A stretch of DNA of 62,243 bases from an uncultured Clostridia bacterium (GTDB taxonomy: Bacteria; Bacillota; Clostridia; Oscillospirales; Acutalibacteraceae). The DNA is taken from contig CANRNQ010000011.1 in assembly GCA_947632045.1 (NCBI GenBank), forward strand, positions 1 to 62,243, in the 5' to 3' direction. Under the pieces are notes generated by a model that made no database searches, had not been told where the DNA came from, and worked only from the letters and a program-made list of their open reading frames with translations. Each line of letters starts with the position of its first letter. The stretch's first letter is position 1. The position numbers were made by a program, and so were the translations under genes. Shown one piece after another: positions 26,635-35,351 of the stretch.

Positions 26635-27558
26635 TTATTCTCCCGTCTGCTCCCGCACAAAATCGGCTATATCCTTGAGCACGCTTTCCCTCGTGCATAT
26701 ATATCCGTCTTTGCCGCCGAAAAGCTCGGCGTATTTCGTTTTGAAGTCGTAAAGCGGCGGCGCGGCGGCTATCTCATTTACAAAAGCCTCGCCCCTTATC
26801 ATTTTGTATATATCGCCGGTGCAAACCGGCTCGACCGCCATATTGACGAGCTTTAGTCCGTTTTTGATTATGATCTCAATATGCTCCCATAGCCTTGCGA
26901 GGTTGTAAAACTGGAAAACGCCCCTGCTGTCGGTGAAATTCAGTGCAGAAAAGCCGAGGCGCAAAAATTCGCTTCTAAGCGCCGGTTTGTCGTCGTCTTG
27001 ACAGTCGAGCTTATAAAAGCCGTTGTCCTGCTTTTTGTATGAGGCGGCTATCGCTCCGCTTTTTGCTGCGAGCTCCGCGTATTTCTCCTCTTTAAGCATG
27101 GAGGGGATAATATTTATCAAATCGTATATAAAGTTCTTTTTTATATTTTTGCCGAACAGGCCCGGCAGTCTTACTATGTGGCAGCTCTCCGCATACTCTC
27201 TCACGCGCTGTTCAAGACGGTATCTGTCAAGCCCATACGGCTGGAGCCCGCCGGTTTCTATCGGTGTATCCTCGTCCGCTCCGTTTGGAGATTTGTAAAC
27301 GTCTATTGTTGAGATGAGCACGAGCTTCTTCGGGTTTATTTTTTTTATATTTTCCACGGCGTTGTCAATTATCGCCATGTCGCCCTCGGGGTCGCTGTTC
27401 GCCAAAAATTTCTCCGCGCGCACCCCGCTGTAAACACAGAGGTCGGGGTTTGAGCCGAAGGCTTCGGAAATATTCTTCGAGTTGAACTTGCCGTCAAACT
27501 CGTGAGCCGAAGCTATATTTGAACCGACAAAGCCGGTATATCCGACAATAATATCCAT
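26635..27558 (-). CDS. NAD-dependent epimerase/dehydratase (extended SDR)
   Basis: The 307-residue protein has a Rossmann start, VGYTGFVGSN (about residues 5-14), a LISTIDVY strand (about 80-87) and the active-site block YGLDRYRLE (about 106-114). The canonical YxxxK lysine is replaced by arginine, so catalysis may be altered. The C-terminal half differs from UDP-galactose epimerases. As first gene of the cluster it probably makes or modifies a nucleotide-linked sugar. The ATG at 27558 is preceded by GGGAGAG. Confidence 0.78.
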   Translation of the reverse strand: MDIIVGYTGFVGSNIASAHEFDGKFNSKNISEAFGSNPDLCVYSGVRAEKFLANSDPEGDMAIIDNAVENIKKINPKKLVLISTIDVYKSPNGADEDTPIETGGLQPYGLDRYRLEQRVREYAESCHIVRLPGLFGKNIKKNFIYDLINIIPSMLKEEKYAELAAKSGAIAASYKKQDNGFYKLDCQDDDKPALRSEFLRLGFSALNFTDSRGVFQFYNLARLWEHIEIIIKNGLKLVNMAVEPVCTGDIYKMIRGEAFVNEIAAAPPLYDFKTKYAELFGGKDGYICTRESVLKDIADFVREQTGE

Positions 27559-27830
27559 AAATTACTCTCCCGTTTATGTGTTTTTTCTCTTTAAAAAAGC
27601 TCCCGCTTGCGCGGCATACACAAAATTTTTGATTTTACATCTACTAAAGTATACACTAATACCGCCCTTATGTCAATTTTAATGATTTGGTTTTAAGCTA
27701 CGCGGGACTGTTTTTGCACCTTTCGCCGCTTCACATTCCCGCCCCAAGAATTTTCTCTTAATTAAGCCTTTAACGCCGCAAATTATTTTCACGGCACAAA
27801 TTTAAACTAAAAATAACTCTGCAAAAAAAT

Positions 27831-27852
27831 AAAAAAAACGGCAGCCGTGCCG
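27831..27852 (-). terminator. Distal terminator after rlmH
   Basis: On the minus strand CGGCA/TGCCG is followed by eight T residues. Another stem, CCGCCGC/GCGGCGG (27850-27856 with 27867-27873), stands just before it. The gap 27559-27930 holds only these hairpins and AT-rich DNA. Confidence 0.6.
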
Positions 27853-27887
27853 CCGCAGAACGATAAGCGGCGGTTTTAGCTCCGCAG

Positions 27888-27914
27888 TAAAAAAAGCAGC
27901 CCGCCGGATTGCTC
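27888..27914 (-). terminator. Proximal terminator after rlmH
   Basis: On the minus strand AGCA/TGCT with an inner CC/GG stem is followed by TTTTTTT, 17 bases after the rlmH stop. Confidence 0.55.
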
Positions 27915-27930
27915 AAAATGCCGTTCACTT

Positions 27931-28413
27931 TTATTTATGATATTTGCCTCCGCTTGAAATCATAAAGGCTCTGTAAATCTGCTCTAAAAGCATAACGCGG
28001 GCGAGCTGGTGAGGAAAGGTCATATCGGACATTGAAAGCTTAAAATCAGACCTCGACTTTACCTCTGAGCTTAGCCCGAACGAACCGCCAATGACGAGGG
28101 CTATACTGCTTTTGCCCGAAACAGCCGCTTTTTCGATATATTTTGAAAGCTGAGGCGACGATAGCTTTTCGCCCTCTATGCACAGCGAAACAACGAGATC
28201 GCAGTCTGCGGCCTTTTGCAAAATGCGCTTACCTTCGGAGAAGAGCACCCTCTCTATCTCGGAATTTGAGGGGCTGTCGCCGCATCTTTCCTCCGAAAGC
28301 TCCGTTATCTCAAGTCTGCAAAAGGCTTTGAGCCGCTTTGAATATTCGGCGCAGGCGTCCTTGAGATATTTTTCCTTCAACTTACCTATGCAGATTATGT
28401 TGATACTTATCAT
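27931..28413 (-). CDS. rlmH: 23S rRNA (pseudouridine-1915-N3)-methyltransferase
   Basis: The 160-residue SPOUT-class enzyme methylates pseudouridine 1915 in helix 69 of 23S rRNA using S-adenosylmethionine. The C-terminal knot motif LVIGGSFGLSSEV and SMSDMTFPHQLARVMLLEQIYRA are diagnostic. The ATG at 28413 is preferred to an upstream GTG because it gives the family length and overlaps the preceding stop as ATGA, with GGAGAG upstream. It is coupled to the metallo-hydrolase gene, a neighbourhood common in Firmicutes. Confidence 0.95.
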   Translation of the reverse strand: MISINIICIGKLKEKYLKDACAEYSKRLKAFCRLEITELSEERCGDSPSNSEIERVLFSEGKRILQKAADCDLVVSLCIEGEKLSSPQLSKYIEKAAVSGKSSIALVIGGSFGLSSEVKSRSDFKLSMSDMTFPHQLARVMLLEQIYRAFMISSGGKYHK

Positions 28414-29201
28414 ACAAGCACACACTCTCCGCTCGTTTCGGGGGGCGCTACCATCAGAGTAAAATCCCTGTCTCTTTTCATTTTTCTATTTGAAAGCTCG
28501 TATATAGCCGAGCTTTCGGCTATCGTCGGCATATTGTTCTCCCTGCTCAAATGGGCGAGGATAAATCGGGTTGTACCGCTTTCTACAAGCTCCGGTAAAA
28601 GCTTGGAGCACGCGTCGTTTGAAAGATGGCCGCTGTCAGATAGTATCCTGCGCTTTAGATGATAGGGATAAATTCCGTTCATAAGCATACCAACGTCGTG
28701 ATTTGACTCAATTATTACAGCGTCGCTGCCGATTATAGCGTCGTGTATTTCCTCGGTTACCACGCCGGTATCCGTTGCGAGAGCGATTTTCGTGCCGTCG
28801 GAGGCTTCGACAGTATAGCCGACGCTTCCGGCGCAGTCGTGAGAGGTAGCAAACGGCTTTATCAGCATATTTGCAGCCTCAGCTCCGGCGGTACCGATCT
28901 CAGCATAGTTGACCCTTTCGTTTACAGCTCCAAGGCGCTCAAGAGCCCAGAGTGTTTCGCCGGTCGCGTACACTCTTATATTATGGCGCGACGCAAAAAC
29001 CCTGAGCCCCTGAATATGGTCGGTGTGCTCGTGGGTGACGAATATTGCCTTTATTGCTCCAACGTCGATATTATAGCCTGAGAGAGCGCCCTCAAGCTGC
29101 TTTGCGCTGCGCCCCGCATCGATTAAAATACCGCTTTCCGACGCGCCTATGTAATAGCTGTTGCCCTTGCTGCCGCTGAACAGCGGACATATTCTCGCCA
29201 T
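28410..29201 (-). CDS. yycJ: MBL-fold metallo-hydrolase (WalJ/YycJ-like)
   Basis: The 263-residue protein shows the beta-lactamase-fold metal motif VTHEHTDHIQGL (about residues 56-67), SHDCAGSVGYTVE and DSGHLSNDACSKL. It matches the YycJ/WalJ group, which is implicated in cell-wall and DNA-end related processes, biochemistry still debated. It is followed with a four-base overlap by rlmH, the classical gene pairing. The ATG has GAGGTTT upstream. Confidence 0.88.
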   Translation of the reverse strand: MARICPLFSGSKGNSYYIGASESGILIDAGRSAKQLEGALSGYNIDVGAIKAIFVTHEHTDHIQGLRVFASRHNIRVYATGETLWALERLGAVNERVNYAEIGTAGAEAANMLIKPFATSHDCAGSVGYTVEASDGTKIALATDTGVVTEEIHDAIIGSDAVIIESNHDVGMLMNGIYPYHLKRRILSDSGHLSNDACSKLLPELVESGTTRFILAHLSRENNMPTIAESSAIYELSNRKMKRDRDFTLMVAPPETSGECVLV

Positions 29202-29369
29202 TGTTAAACCTCCGAAGCAATGAAGTTTTTATACGGGAAGTCTGAGCTTCCAACATGACCAAGCCCGCAGAGCCTAATAGCGGCTCGTAAAAAAGTCCTG
29301 CCCTGCGTTTTAAAGCCGCTTCAATCTTTTTAATTTTTAACTAAGGCGGCAATTTATTTTATAAGAGAG

Positions 29370-29391
29370 CGGCGGGAGAAATCTCCCGCCG
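29370..29391 (-). terminator. murA terminator
   Basis: CGGCGGGAGA/TCTCCCGCCG forms a near-perfect stem with a 2-base loop directly after the murA stop codon; on the minus strand it is followed by CTCTCTTATAAAA. Confidence 0.65.
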
Positions 29392-30675
29392 TCAGGCCAT
29401 TACGACCTCGGTCGTAGTCATAGTTCTTTTTTTGGTTATATCGGCTCCGAGATTTCTGAGCTTTTCGACTATGTTCTCATAGCCTCTCTCGATATAGCCG
29501 ATGTTTTCGATCTCGGTAGTACCCCTCGCGCAAAGACCCGCGATGAGCATTGCCGCGCCGGCTCTCAAATCGGTAGCCTTCACCGGAGCGGCGTCAAGGT
29601 GATCTACGCCCTCGATAAAGGCGCTCTTGCCCTCAACGCTTATCTTTGCGCCGAGCCTTGCAAGCTCAGACACATATTGAAAGCGGTTTTCCCAGACATT
29701 TTCGTTTACAATGCTTATACCGCGCGCGGTAGCGAGCAGAGCCGAAAACTGCGGCTGCATATCCGTCGGAAATCCGGGGTGCGGTTGTGTCTTGATAGTG
29801 CATTTTTTAAGTCTGCCATGGCTTATTATCCTGACGGCCTCGTCGTATTCGTCGACTGTAACGCCCATCTCTCTGAGCTTTGCCGAGATGACCTCAAGGT
29901 GTCTTGGAATGACGTTGCTCACTACAACGTCGCCGCCCGTCGCAGCGGCGGCCACCATATATGTTCCGGCCTCTATCTGGTCGGGTATTATGGAGTATGT
30001 CGTTCCGTGAAGAGTACGCACTCCCCTTATCTTTATAGTGTCTGTGCCTGCGCCCTTTATGTTCGCGCCCATAGAATTGAGGAAGTTTGCAAGATCGACT
30101 ATGTGCGGCTCCTTAGCGGCGTTTTCGATTTCGGTGTAGCCCTCGGCCTTTACCGCGGCGAGCATTGCGTTCATCGTAGCGCCGACCGATACAACGTCGA
30201 GATATATTTTATTTCCCACAAGCTTTTCAGCCTCGACTCTTATAACTCCGTTTTTAAGAGTATGCTTTGCGCCGAGCGCCTCAAAAGCCTTTATATGAAG
30301 GTCGACCGGACGCACGCCAAAGTTGCAGCCGCCGGGCATTGCGACCTCGGCTTTTCCGTATTTTCCGAGCAAAGCGCCCAAAAGATAATACGAAGCCCTC
30401 ATTCCCTTTACCTGTTCATAATTTGCGACCTGGGTGAATATTGTGGTCGGATCTATCTCAAGAGTAGTTTTATTGACGTTTTTTACGGTTGCGCCCAAGC
30501 CCTGCAAAATATTAGCGATAAGCGTAACATCGCTTATATTCGGGACGTTTTCGATCCTGCACGGTGACTCTGCGAGGACTACCGCCGGAATTATTGCGAC
30601 AGCCGCGTTTTTTGCGCCGCCAATCACGACCTCGCCGTGCAGCTCTCTGCCTCCGTTAATCACATACTTATCCAA
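29392..30675 (-). CDS. murA: UDP-N-acetylglucosamine 1-carboxyvinyltransferase
   Basis: The 427-residue enzyme makes the first committed step of peptidoglycan synthesis, moving enolpyruvate from PEP to UDP-GlcNAc. The catalytic loop reads PGGCNFGVRPVDLH, with the fosfomycin-reactive cysteine present (around residue 118), so it should be fosfomycin-sensitive at this position. GGAKNAAV near the N-terminus is the substrate-binding motif. Length is normal (about 420). It is a single gene with a good promoter (30820-30848). Firmicutes often have two copies (MurA/MurZ); which one this is cannot be told. Confidence 0.96.
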   Translation of the reverse strand: MDKYVINGGRELHGEVVIGGAKNAAVAIIPAVVLAESPCRIENVPNISDVTLIANILQGLGATVKNVNKTTLEIDPTTIFTQVANYEQVKGMRASYYLLGALLGKYGKAEVAMPGGCNFGVRPVDLHIKAFEALGAKHTLKNGVIRVEAEKLVGNKIYLDVVSVGATMNAMLAAVKAEGYTEIENAAKEPHIVDLANFLNSMGANIKGAGTDTIKIRGVRTLHGTTYSIIPDQIEAGTYMVAAAATGGDVVVSNVIPRHLEVISAKLREMGVTVDEYDEAVRIISHGRLKKCTIKTQPHPGFPTDMQPQFSALLATARGISIVNENVWENRFQYVSELARLGAKISVEGKSAFIEGVDHLDAAPVKATDLRAGAAMLIAGLCARGTTEIENIGYIERGYENIVEKLRNLGADITKKRTMTTTEVVMA

Positions 30676-30819
30676 AAGCCATGCACTCCCAATTAAATTT
30701 CGTATATTTAGGCTCCAAGCGGTTTAACGACAGCCGCGATGAAATAACATCTTTTGTTCATACTGTGTAAACCGTATATAGTAAAATTAATCACATTAAA
30801 CAAAACTTTAACATAAAGA

Positions 30820-30848
30820 ATGATAATACAATTGGAGCGTGTTGTCAA
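30820..30848 (-). promoter_or_regulatory. murA promoter
   Basis: On the minus strand consensus TTGACA (30843-30848) and TATCAT (30820-30825) are 17 bases apart, leaving a leader of about 140 bases. Confidence 0.75.
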
Positions 30849-30965
30849 TAAATTTTGCGATCGTCAAAATGTTTTTAATGACATTTGTCAGATTTTGACG
30901 CAGCAGAGAGAAGAAATCTATACAATCAGACCGTCCGTACAGTTAAAGCTGTGCCTTGTCTAAGC

Positions 30966-32444
30966 TCAAATCTGCGGCGAGGAAACGGCTTCGCTTAAAT
31001 CCTCGTTCACTGTTTCGAGAATTTTAGAGAAGTAATCTCCAACGCTCATATTGCTATTGTCGCCGCCGATAAATTCGCCGTCGTCCATGCTAAACACAAA
31101 CCTATCGTTTTCGGCATTTTCAAACACGGCGTCCGGCTTTGTGACGTCGGAATAATTTTGCTCCGCCTTATCAAAATACGTCTTGAACTTTTCCTCACTC
31201 AGCCAGTCGCTCTTTGAAAGCTCTTTTATTTTTTCGGTGTATTTGTCGAGGTAGTAGCAGTCGTCGTCAAGTATGGTGAGCCTGTAAAGCGGATTTACCT
31301 GCTCGGACCTGTTTCCGACGGACATCGGCGAAAACGGCGAGATAGTAGTCATAGCGTTGCCCGTCGGGTTCCAGCCGACGCATATGCCGAGAACGCGGTC
31401 GTCGTCATAGGGAATGAACACGGCCTTGCCGTCGCTCTTTCTGAAATACACATAGTGGTTATTGTAGTTGTTGCGCATATCGTCGGGATCGCCCGCAAAG
31501 TAGGTGAGAGCGGCGAAGTTTATAAAGCTGTCCGCATCAACAACCTCATCAAACTTATCCTTTGTAACATCGGGGTCGTTTATTACCTTCAAAAGATTTT
31601 CAAGGCTTTCATGCTCGCTTGATTTTTTGTTCGTCTTTAAATCAAAGTTGTACTTTTCTCCCTTGTCCTCGTCCTCAATGCCATAGGTCACGGTCGTTTT
31701 GTAGTTTGCGGGTTTCATGGTCCACGCCGCCTTGTAAAGGTCGCCGCCCCAATCCTCCTCCGGAAAATTGCGCTCTATAAAATTGCCGTCGACCTGCTCG
31801 TATATTGAAAATACTCCGCAGTAATTTTTGCCGATCGTAGTCGCGGCGAGATTCATATTCGGCGATATCACGCCATTTTCACGGAACATCTGATGAACGT
31901 AGTATTCCCTTAAATAAGTATTGTCATAATTTTTGTTCCATTTTAAATCTATTCCGTTCAATGTCGCAAACGTTCGCTTTTTCCTTGCGTCGCGTTCATC
32001 GCTGCTGTCCCACTTTTTAGCGTCCGCGCCGTAGTACTCCTCGTCGTCAAAGGTTTCGTCAAAGCTCAGCTTTAGGTGTATGAGGTTATACATCTCGTTT
32101 TTCTTTGCGTCGTAAAAATCCGTGAGCGAGAGATTTCCCTTCATTCTCACGCCAACCTCATCTATCTCGTGCTCCTCATCGCCAATTTTTATGGTCACCT
32201 TGTCTGCCATTCTGTATATCGGCGACTTTGAGTTCATGCTTGAATATTTCTCATAGTCCTGCTGCATTTTTGCAAGCTCGCCGTCTGAGATGTCTATTTT
32301 CACCTCTATTTTATTGTTGAGGTCGAAAAGGCTGCGATAAAGCCGCTCGTCCTCGGATATCTGCTCGCTTGAGCAGGAGGACAGGCAGCACGACAGTATG
32401 ACCGCCGCCATTGCAGATATTAAGGCTTTTTTTGCTGTTTTCAT
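30966..32444 (-). CDS. CotH-family lipoprotein (putative spore-coat-type protein kinase)
   Basis: The 492-residue protein has a lipoprotein signal peptide (lipobox LSSC, Cys about residue 23). A CotH-type domain follows: VGVRMKGN (about 98-105), a central LREYYVHQMFRENG, GVFSIYEQVDG and the kinase-like pocket FAGDPDDMRNNYNNHYVYF with PYDDDRVLG further on. CotH proteins in Bacillus are atypical kinases of the spore coat; secreted lipoprotein forms occur widely in Clostridia, some beside cellulose or surface systems. The gene follows yifB by 13 bases with AAGGGAGG before its ATG. Role outside the cell is inferred. Confidence 0.85.
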   Translation of the reverse strand: MKTAKKALISAMAAVILSCCLSSCSSEQISEDERLYRSLFDLNNKIEVKIDISDGELAKMQQDYEKYSSMNSKSPIYRMADKVTIKIGDEEHEIDEVGVRMKGNLSLTDFYDAKKNEMYNLIHLKLSFDETFDDEEYYGADAKKWDSSDERDARKKRTFATLNGIDLKWNKNYDNTYLREYYVHQMFRENGVISPNMNLAATTIGKNYCGVFSIYEQVDGNFIERNFPEEDWGGDLYKAAWTMKPANYKTTVTYGIEDEDKGEKYNFDLKTNKKSSEHESLENLLKVINDPDVTKDKFDEVVDADSFINFAALTYFAGDPDDMRNNYNNHYVYFRKSDGKAVFIPYDDDRVLGICVGWNPTGNAMTTISPFSPMSVGNRSEQVNPLYRLTILDDDCYYLDKYTEKIKELSKSDWLSEEKFKTYFDKAEQNYSDVTKPDAVFENAENDRFVFSMDDGEFIGGDNSNMSVGDYFSKILETVNEDLSEAVSSPQI

Positions 32445-32457
32445 ATTTTATCCTCCC

Positions 32458-33987
32458 TTATACGTTCTGCCAATATTTTCTGTCGAGGTTTCTGTATTGT
32501 ATTGATTCCGCTATGTGCTTTGATAATATTATCTCGCTCGAGTCGAGGTCGGCTGCCGTTCGCGCTACCTTAAGCACTCTGTCGTATGCTCTGGCGGAAA
32601 ATCCCATTTTTTCAAACGCCGTCTTCAGCATTTTTGACGCCGCCGAGTCGAGTACGCAGTATTCCTTAAGAGCCGACGGCGTTAGCCTTGCGTTGCATCT
32701 TATTTTTGTGCCCTCATATCTTTTTTGCTGGATAGCTCGCGCGGCGTTTACTCTTTTCTTTATCTGCTCGGAGCTCTCTTCGTCGGTGCGAGAGCTGAGC
32801 TCATCGTAATTCACCGCAGGAACTTCAACGTGAAGGTCGAGCCTGTCGAGCAAGGGTCCCGATACCCTTGACAGGTATCTTTGCACCGCTCCCTTTGTGC
32901 AGGTGCATACGCGGGTCGGGTGGCCGAAATATCCGCACGGGCAGGGGTTCATAGCTGCGACGAGCATAACCGAGCACGGGTATGACAGAGAGCCGCTCAC
33001 CCTCGATATGGTAACGACGCCGTCCTCTATCGGCTGGCGCAGCACCTCCAGCGAGCTTCTGGCAAATTCGGGCAGCTCGTCGAGGAATAATACCCCGTTG
33101 TGCGCGAGGGATATTTCACCCGGGCGAGGCACGGCGCCTCCGCCCGAAAGTCCGGCGGCTGAAACCGTGTGATGCGGCGAGCGAAACGGTCTTGCGCTTA
33201 TCAGCGGCGCTCCCGGCGAGAGAGTTCCCGCTATCGAATGTATCTTTGTCGTTTCTATCATCTCATCAAATGTCATATCGGGCAAAATTGAAGGCAGGCG
33301 CTTTGCGAGCATACTCTTTCCCGAACCCGGCGGCCCTATGAGAAGTATGTTGTGCCCGCCCGCCGCGGCGACCTCCATTGCGCGCTTGGCCTCATGCTGA
33401 CCCTTGACCTGTGAAAAGTCGGGATAATCGGGCGGAAGCTGCGATTGCATCTCGATCGGCCTTGCGGCGGCGATTTCTTTTTTACCAACAAGGTCCATAT
33501 AAAGCATATGTATGTCCTTAACCCCTCTTACCTCAATTCCGGATACAACCGCGCCCTCCGCCGCGTTTTCGGCAGGGACGTATATTCGCTCGAAGCCGCA
33601 TTGCCGAGCCTTTATCACCATAGGCAGTATTCCGCGTACCGCCCTCACCGTTCCGCTGAGGGACATCTCGCCGATAAAGGCATATTTGGGATTTACCGGC
33701 AGGATCTGACCCGTCGCCTGCATTATGGAGATTAGAATGGGCAGATCATAAAACGGCCCTTCCTTTTTTGTATCGGCAGGCGCAAGGTTCACCGTTATTT
33801 TTCCTAAGGGAAAATCAAAGCCGGCGTTTTTCATGGAAGAGCGCACCCTGTCGCGCGATTCCTTCACAGCCGCGTCCGGCAAGCCGACTATATCAAAGGA
33901 CGGCATTCCGGTCGATACATCCGCCTCTACCTCTATAACATAAGCGTCAAGACCGAAAAGTCCGAGACTTTTACATTCTACGACCAT
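32458..33987 (-). CDS. yifB: YifB family Mg-chelatase-like AAA ATPase (ComM-like)
   Basis: The 509-residue protein has an N-terminal ChlI-type (Lon S16-like) domain (about 1-165, with LPDAAVKESRDRVRSS), an AAA ATPase core with Walker A GPPGSGKSM (about 218-226) and Walker B VLFLDELPE, and a C-terminal Mg-chelatase domain with a zinc-like cluster CPCGYFG...CTC. Its Gram-negative relative ComM is a helicase in recombination during transformation. The start MVVECKSLG at 33987 (AAAGGG upstream) fits the family; a start 45 codons earlier would add an unusual extension. It may be co-transcribed with the CotH gene downstream. Confidence 0.92.
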   Translation of the reverse strand: MVVECKSLGLFGLDAYVIEVEADVSTGMPSFDIVGLPDAAVKESRDRVRSSMKNAGFDFPLGKITVNLAPADTKKEGPFYDLPILISIMQATGQILPVNPKYAFIGEMSLSGTVRAVRGILPMVIKARQCGFERIYVPAENAAEGAVVSGIEVRGVKDIHMLYMDLVGKKEIAAARPIEMQSQLPPDYPDFSQVKGQHEAKRAMEVAAAGGHNILLIGPPGSGKSMLAKRLPSILPDMTFDEMIETTKIHSIAGTLSPGAPLISARPFRSPHHTVSAAGLSGGGAVPRPGEISLAHNGVLFLDELPEFARSSLEVLRQPIEDGVVTISRVSGSLSYPCSVMLVAAMNPCPCGYFGHPTRVCTCTKGAVQRYLSRVSGPLLDRLDLHVEVPAVNYDELSSRTDEESSEQIKKRVNAARAIQQKRYEGTKIRCNARLTPSALKEYCVLDSAASKMLKTAFEKMGFSARAYDRVLKVARTAADLDSSEIILSKHIAESIQYRNLDRKYWQNV

Positions 33988-34216
33988 AGCTTTCAACCCT
34001 TTCGTTTTAACTCTTTTTATTAATCCGATCGCACTTATATATAAATCCTTGCCCTTGAAACGTCGGGCGGCGTTTAAGCGAGTTATATTGATGCAAATAA
34101 AATTACAATTTAATTCTATCATATTATTAATTATTTTTACCTACGCAAATTAGACAAAGTTTTTATAACTAATATGTAAAAATTAACTTGTAAGCACCTT
34201 TAGATAAGGGCGCTGC

Positions 34217-34235
34217 GCCCGAAGGCGGGCTTTTT
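34217..34235 (+). terminator. Terminator-like hairpin 5' of the cloverleaf
   Basis: GCCCG/CGGGC with loop AAGG is followed by TTTTT. No gene reads into it on the plus strand; it lies in the 656-base gap between yifB and the sigma factor gene. Confidence 0.45.
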
Positions 34236-34244
34236 AGTCTGTAT

Positions 34245-34424
34245 AATGTCGCGCCGAATGTCTATGATACATTCATTGGGCGACATTGGTTCGGGCGGCG
34301 ACCGGCGCGGCCGCAGGCCGCGCGGAAAAACGCGGTGCTCATGAGTATATATTCCTTTCCATGGCTGCCGCCGCGTTTTTTGCGCCCGCGCCGCTGCGCG
34401 GCGTGGGCGCGGTCGCCGCCCGAA
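34245..34424. ncRNA. Cloverleaf-forming palindromic element (possible structured RNA or miniature mobile element)
   Basis: A closing stem (34290-34303 with 34411-34424, 14 perfect pairs) holds three further stems in order: 34305-34312/34316-34323 (8 pairs, loop GCA), 34326-34335/34371-34380 (10 pairs, 35-base loop) and 34382-34394/34398-34410 (13 pairs with one G-T, loop TGC). Almost every base outside loops is paired, giving a four-way junction. Another hairpin (34245-34252 with 34280-34287, plus inner GAATG/CATTC) abuts it. A TATAAT lies at 34242-34247 without a good -35. The GC-rich block sits inside AT-rich DNA. The two outer arms are also imperfect inverted copies of each other, so a transposon-like origin is equally possible. 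Confidence 0.55.
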
Positions 34425-34541
34425 GCTACCTGATTTTTGTACAAATATGGAACGAGAGAGCGCGACAACGCAATTTTTTAAAAAAATGCATATAATTTTT
34501 CAACATTTCTTGGTGGAGTGTACCATATATTTTTAAAAATA

Positions 34542-34570
34542 TTGACTTTTTTCGCATTTTAAAGTATGAT
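34542..34570 (+). promoter_or_regulatory. Promoter of the sigma factor gene
   Basis: TTGACT (34542-34547) and TATGAT (34565-34570) are 17 bases apart, about 75 bases before the ATG. Confidence 0.65.
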
Positions 34571-34643
34571 TAATTTGATTAATTAAGTCGCAGGTTTGAT
34601 TTTAAGAAAAAATAAGGTCGATTAACCGGATGAGGTATATGGT

Positions 34644-35243
34644 ATGCGCAATGATACAAGCGGCGGGTCCGACGCGGTACAAAGCGACGAACAGCTGATT
34701 GAAAACATTCGCGGCGGAGATGAAATGGCGTTTGAACAGCTTTCTGAAAGATACGCCCCAATGATATACGGCAAGGCTTCCGATTTTGAGCACAGCGTTC
34801 CGTCGCTTGATAAGGACGACCTCGTTCAAGAGGCTTACATCGCCTTTCTTCATGCGGTAAACAGCTATCGTTTTGAAAGAAACACGGCGTTTAAGACCTA
34901 TGCGAACCGCTGTATTTTCAATAAGCTTTCATCTGTTTACAATGGCGAAAAGCGGAAGAAAAAAATACCATATGACTGTATGATACCGATAGACGACGAG
35001 GAACAGATCGCGGTCGACGCGATAAGCCCCGAACAGCGCTTCATCGACGAAGAGGGGTTTAACGCCCTGCGCGAAAAAATAAAGAACTCTCTTTCCGCAT
35101 TTGAGCGAAGGGTTCTGTCACAATATCTAAGCGGCAGCTCCTATATACAAACGGCACAATCTCTAAATACAACTACCAAAGCAGTTGATAATGCGCTCGC
35201 GCGAATCAGAAAAAAACTGAGGAGCCAGAGTGCATTTGACTGA
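34644..35243 (+). CDS. Sigma-70 family RNA polymerase sigma factor, SigH-like
   Basis: The 199-residue protein has region 2 (about residues 15-100, with DDLVQEAYIAFLHAVNSYRFE and FKTYANRCIFNKL) and region 4 (about 140-195, with SGSSYIQTAQSLNTTTKAVDNALARIRKKL). This spacing and sequence resemble SigH (Spo0H) of spore-formers, which directs early sporulation and stationary-phase genes. I am sure of the sigma factor class and less sure of SigH. ATG with GAGG about ten bases upstream. Confidence 0.85.
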   Translation: MRNDTSGGSDAVQSDEQLIENIRGGDEMAFEQLSERYAPMIYGKASDFEHSVPSLDKDDLVQEAYIAFLHAVNSYRFERNTAFKTYANRCIFNKLSSVYNGEKRKKKIPYDCMIPIDDEEQIAVDAISPEQRFIDEEGFNALREKIKNSLSAFERRVLSQYLSGSSYIQTAQSLNTTTKAVDNALARIRKKLRSQSAFD

Positions 35244-35351
35244 TATATCATCATTATCCCGCCAGCTTGCGCGGAGCGTTGCAGATAAATTGGCAACGGC
35301 GCCGATTCGCTCAGGGATAAAAAACAAATAACCAAAGAGAGGTAAAACAAA

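Noticed and set aside
34286-34495. Frames of 68-69 codons on both strands over the cloverleaf
   Set aside because: They arise from the GC-rich palindrome; composition (Ala, Arg, Gly runs) is an artefact and there is no ribosome site.
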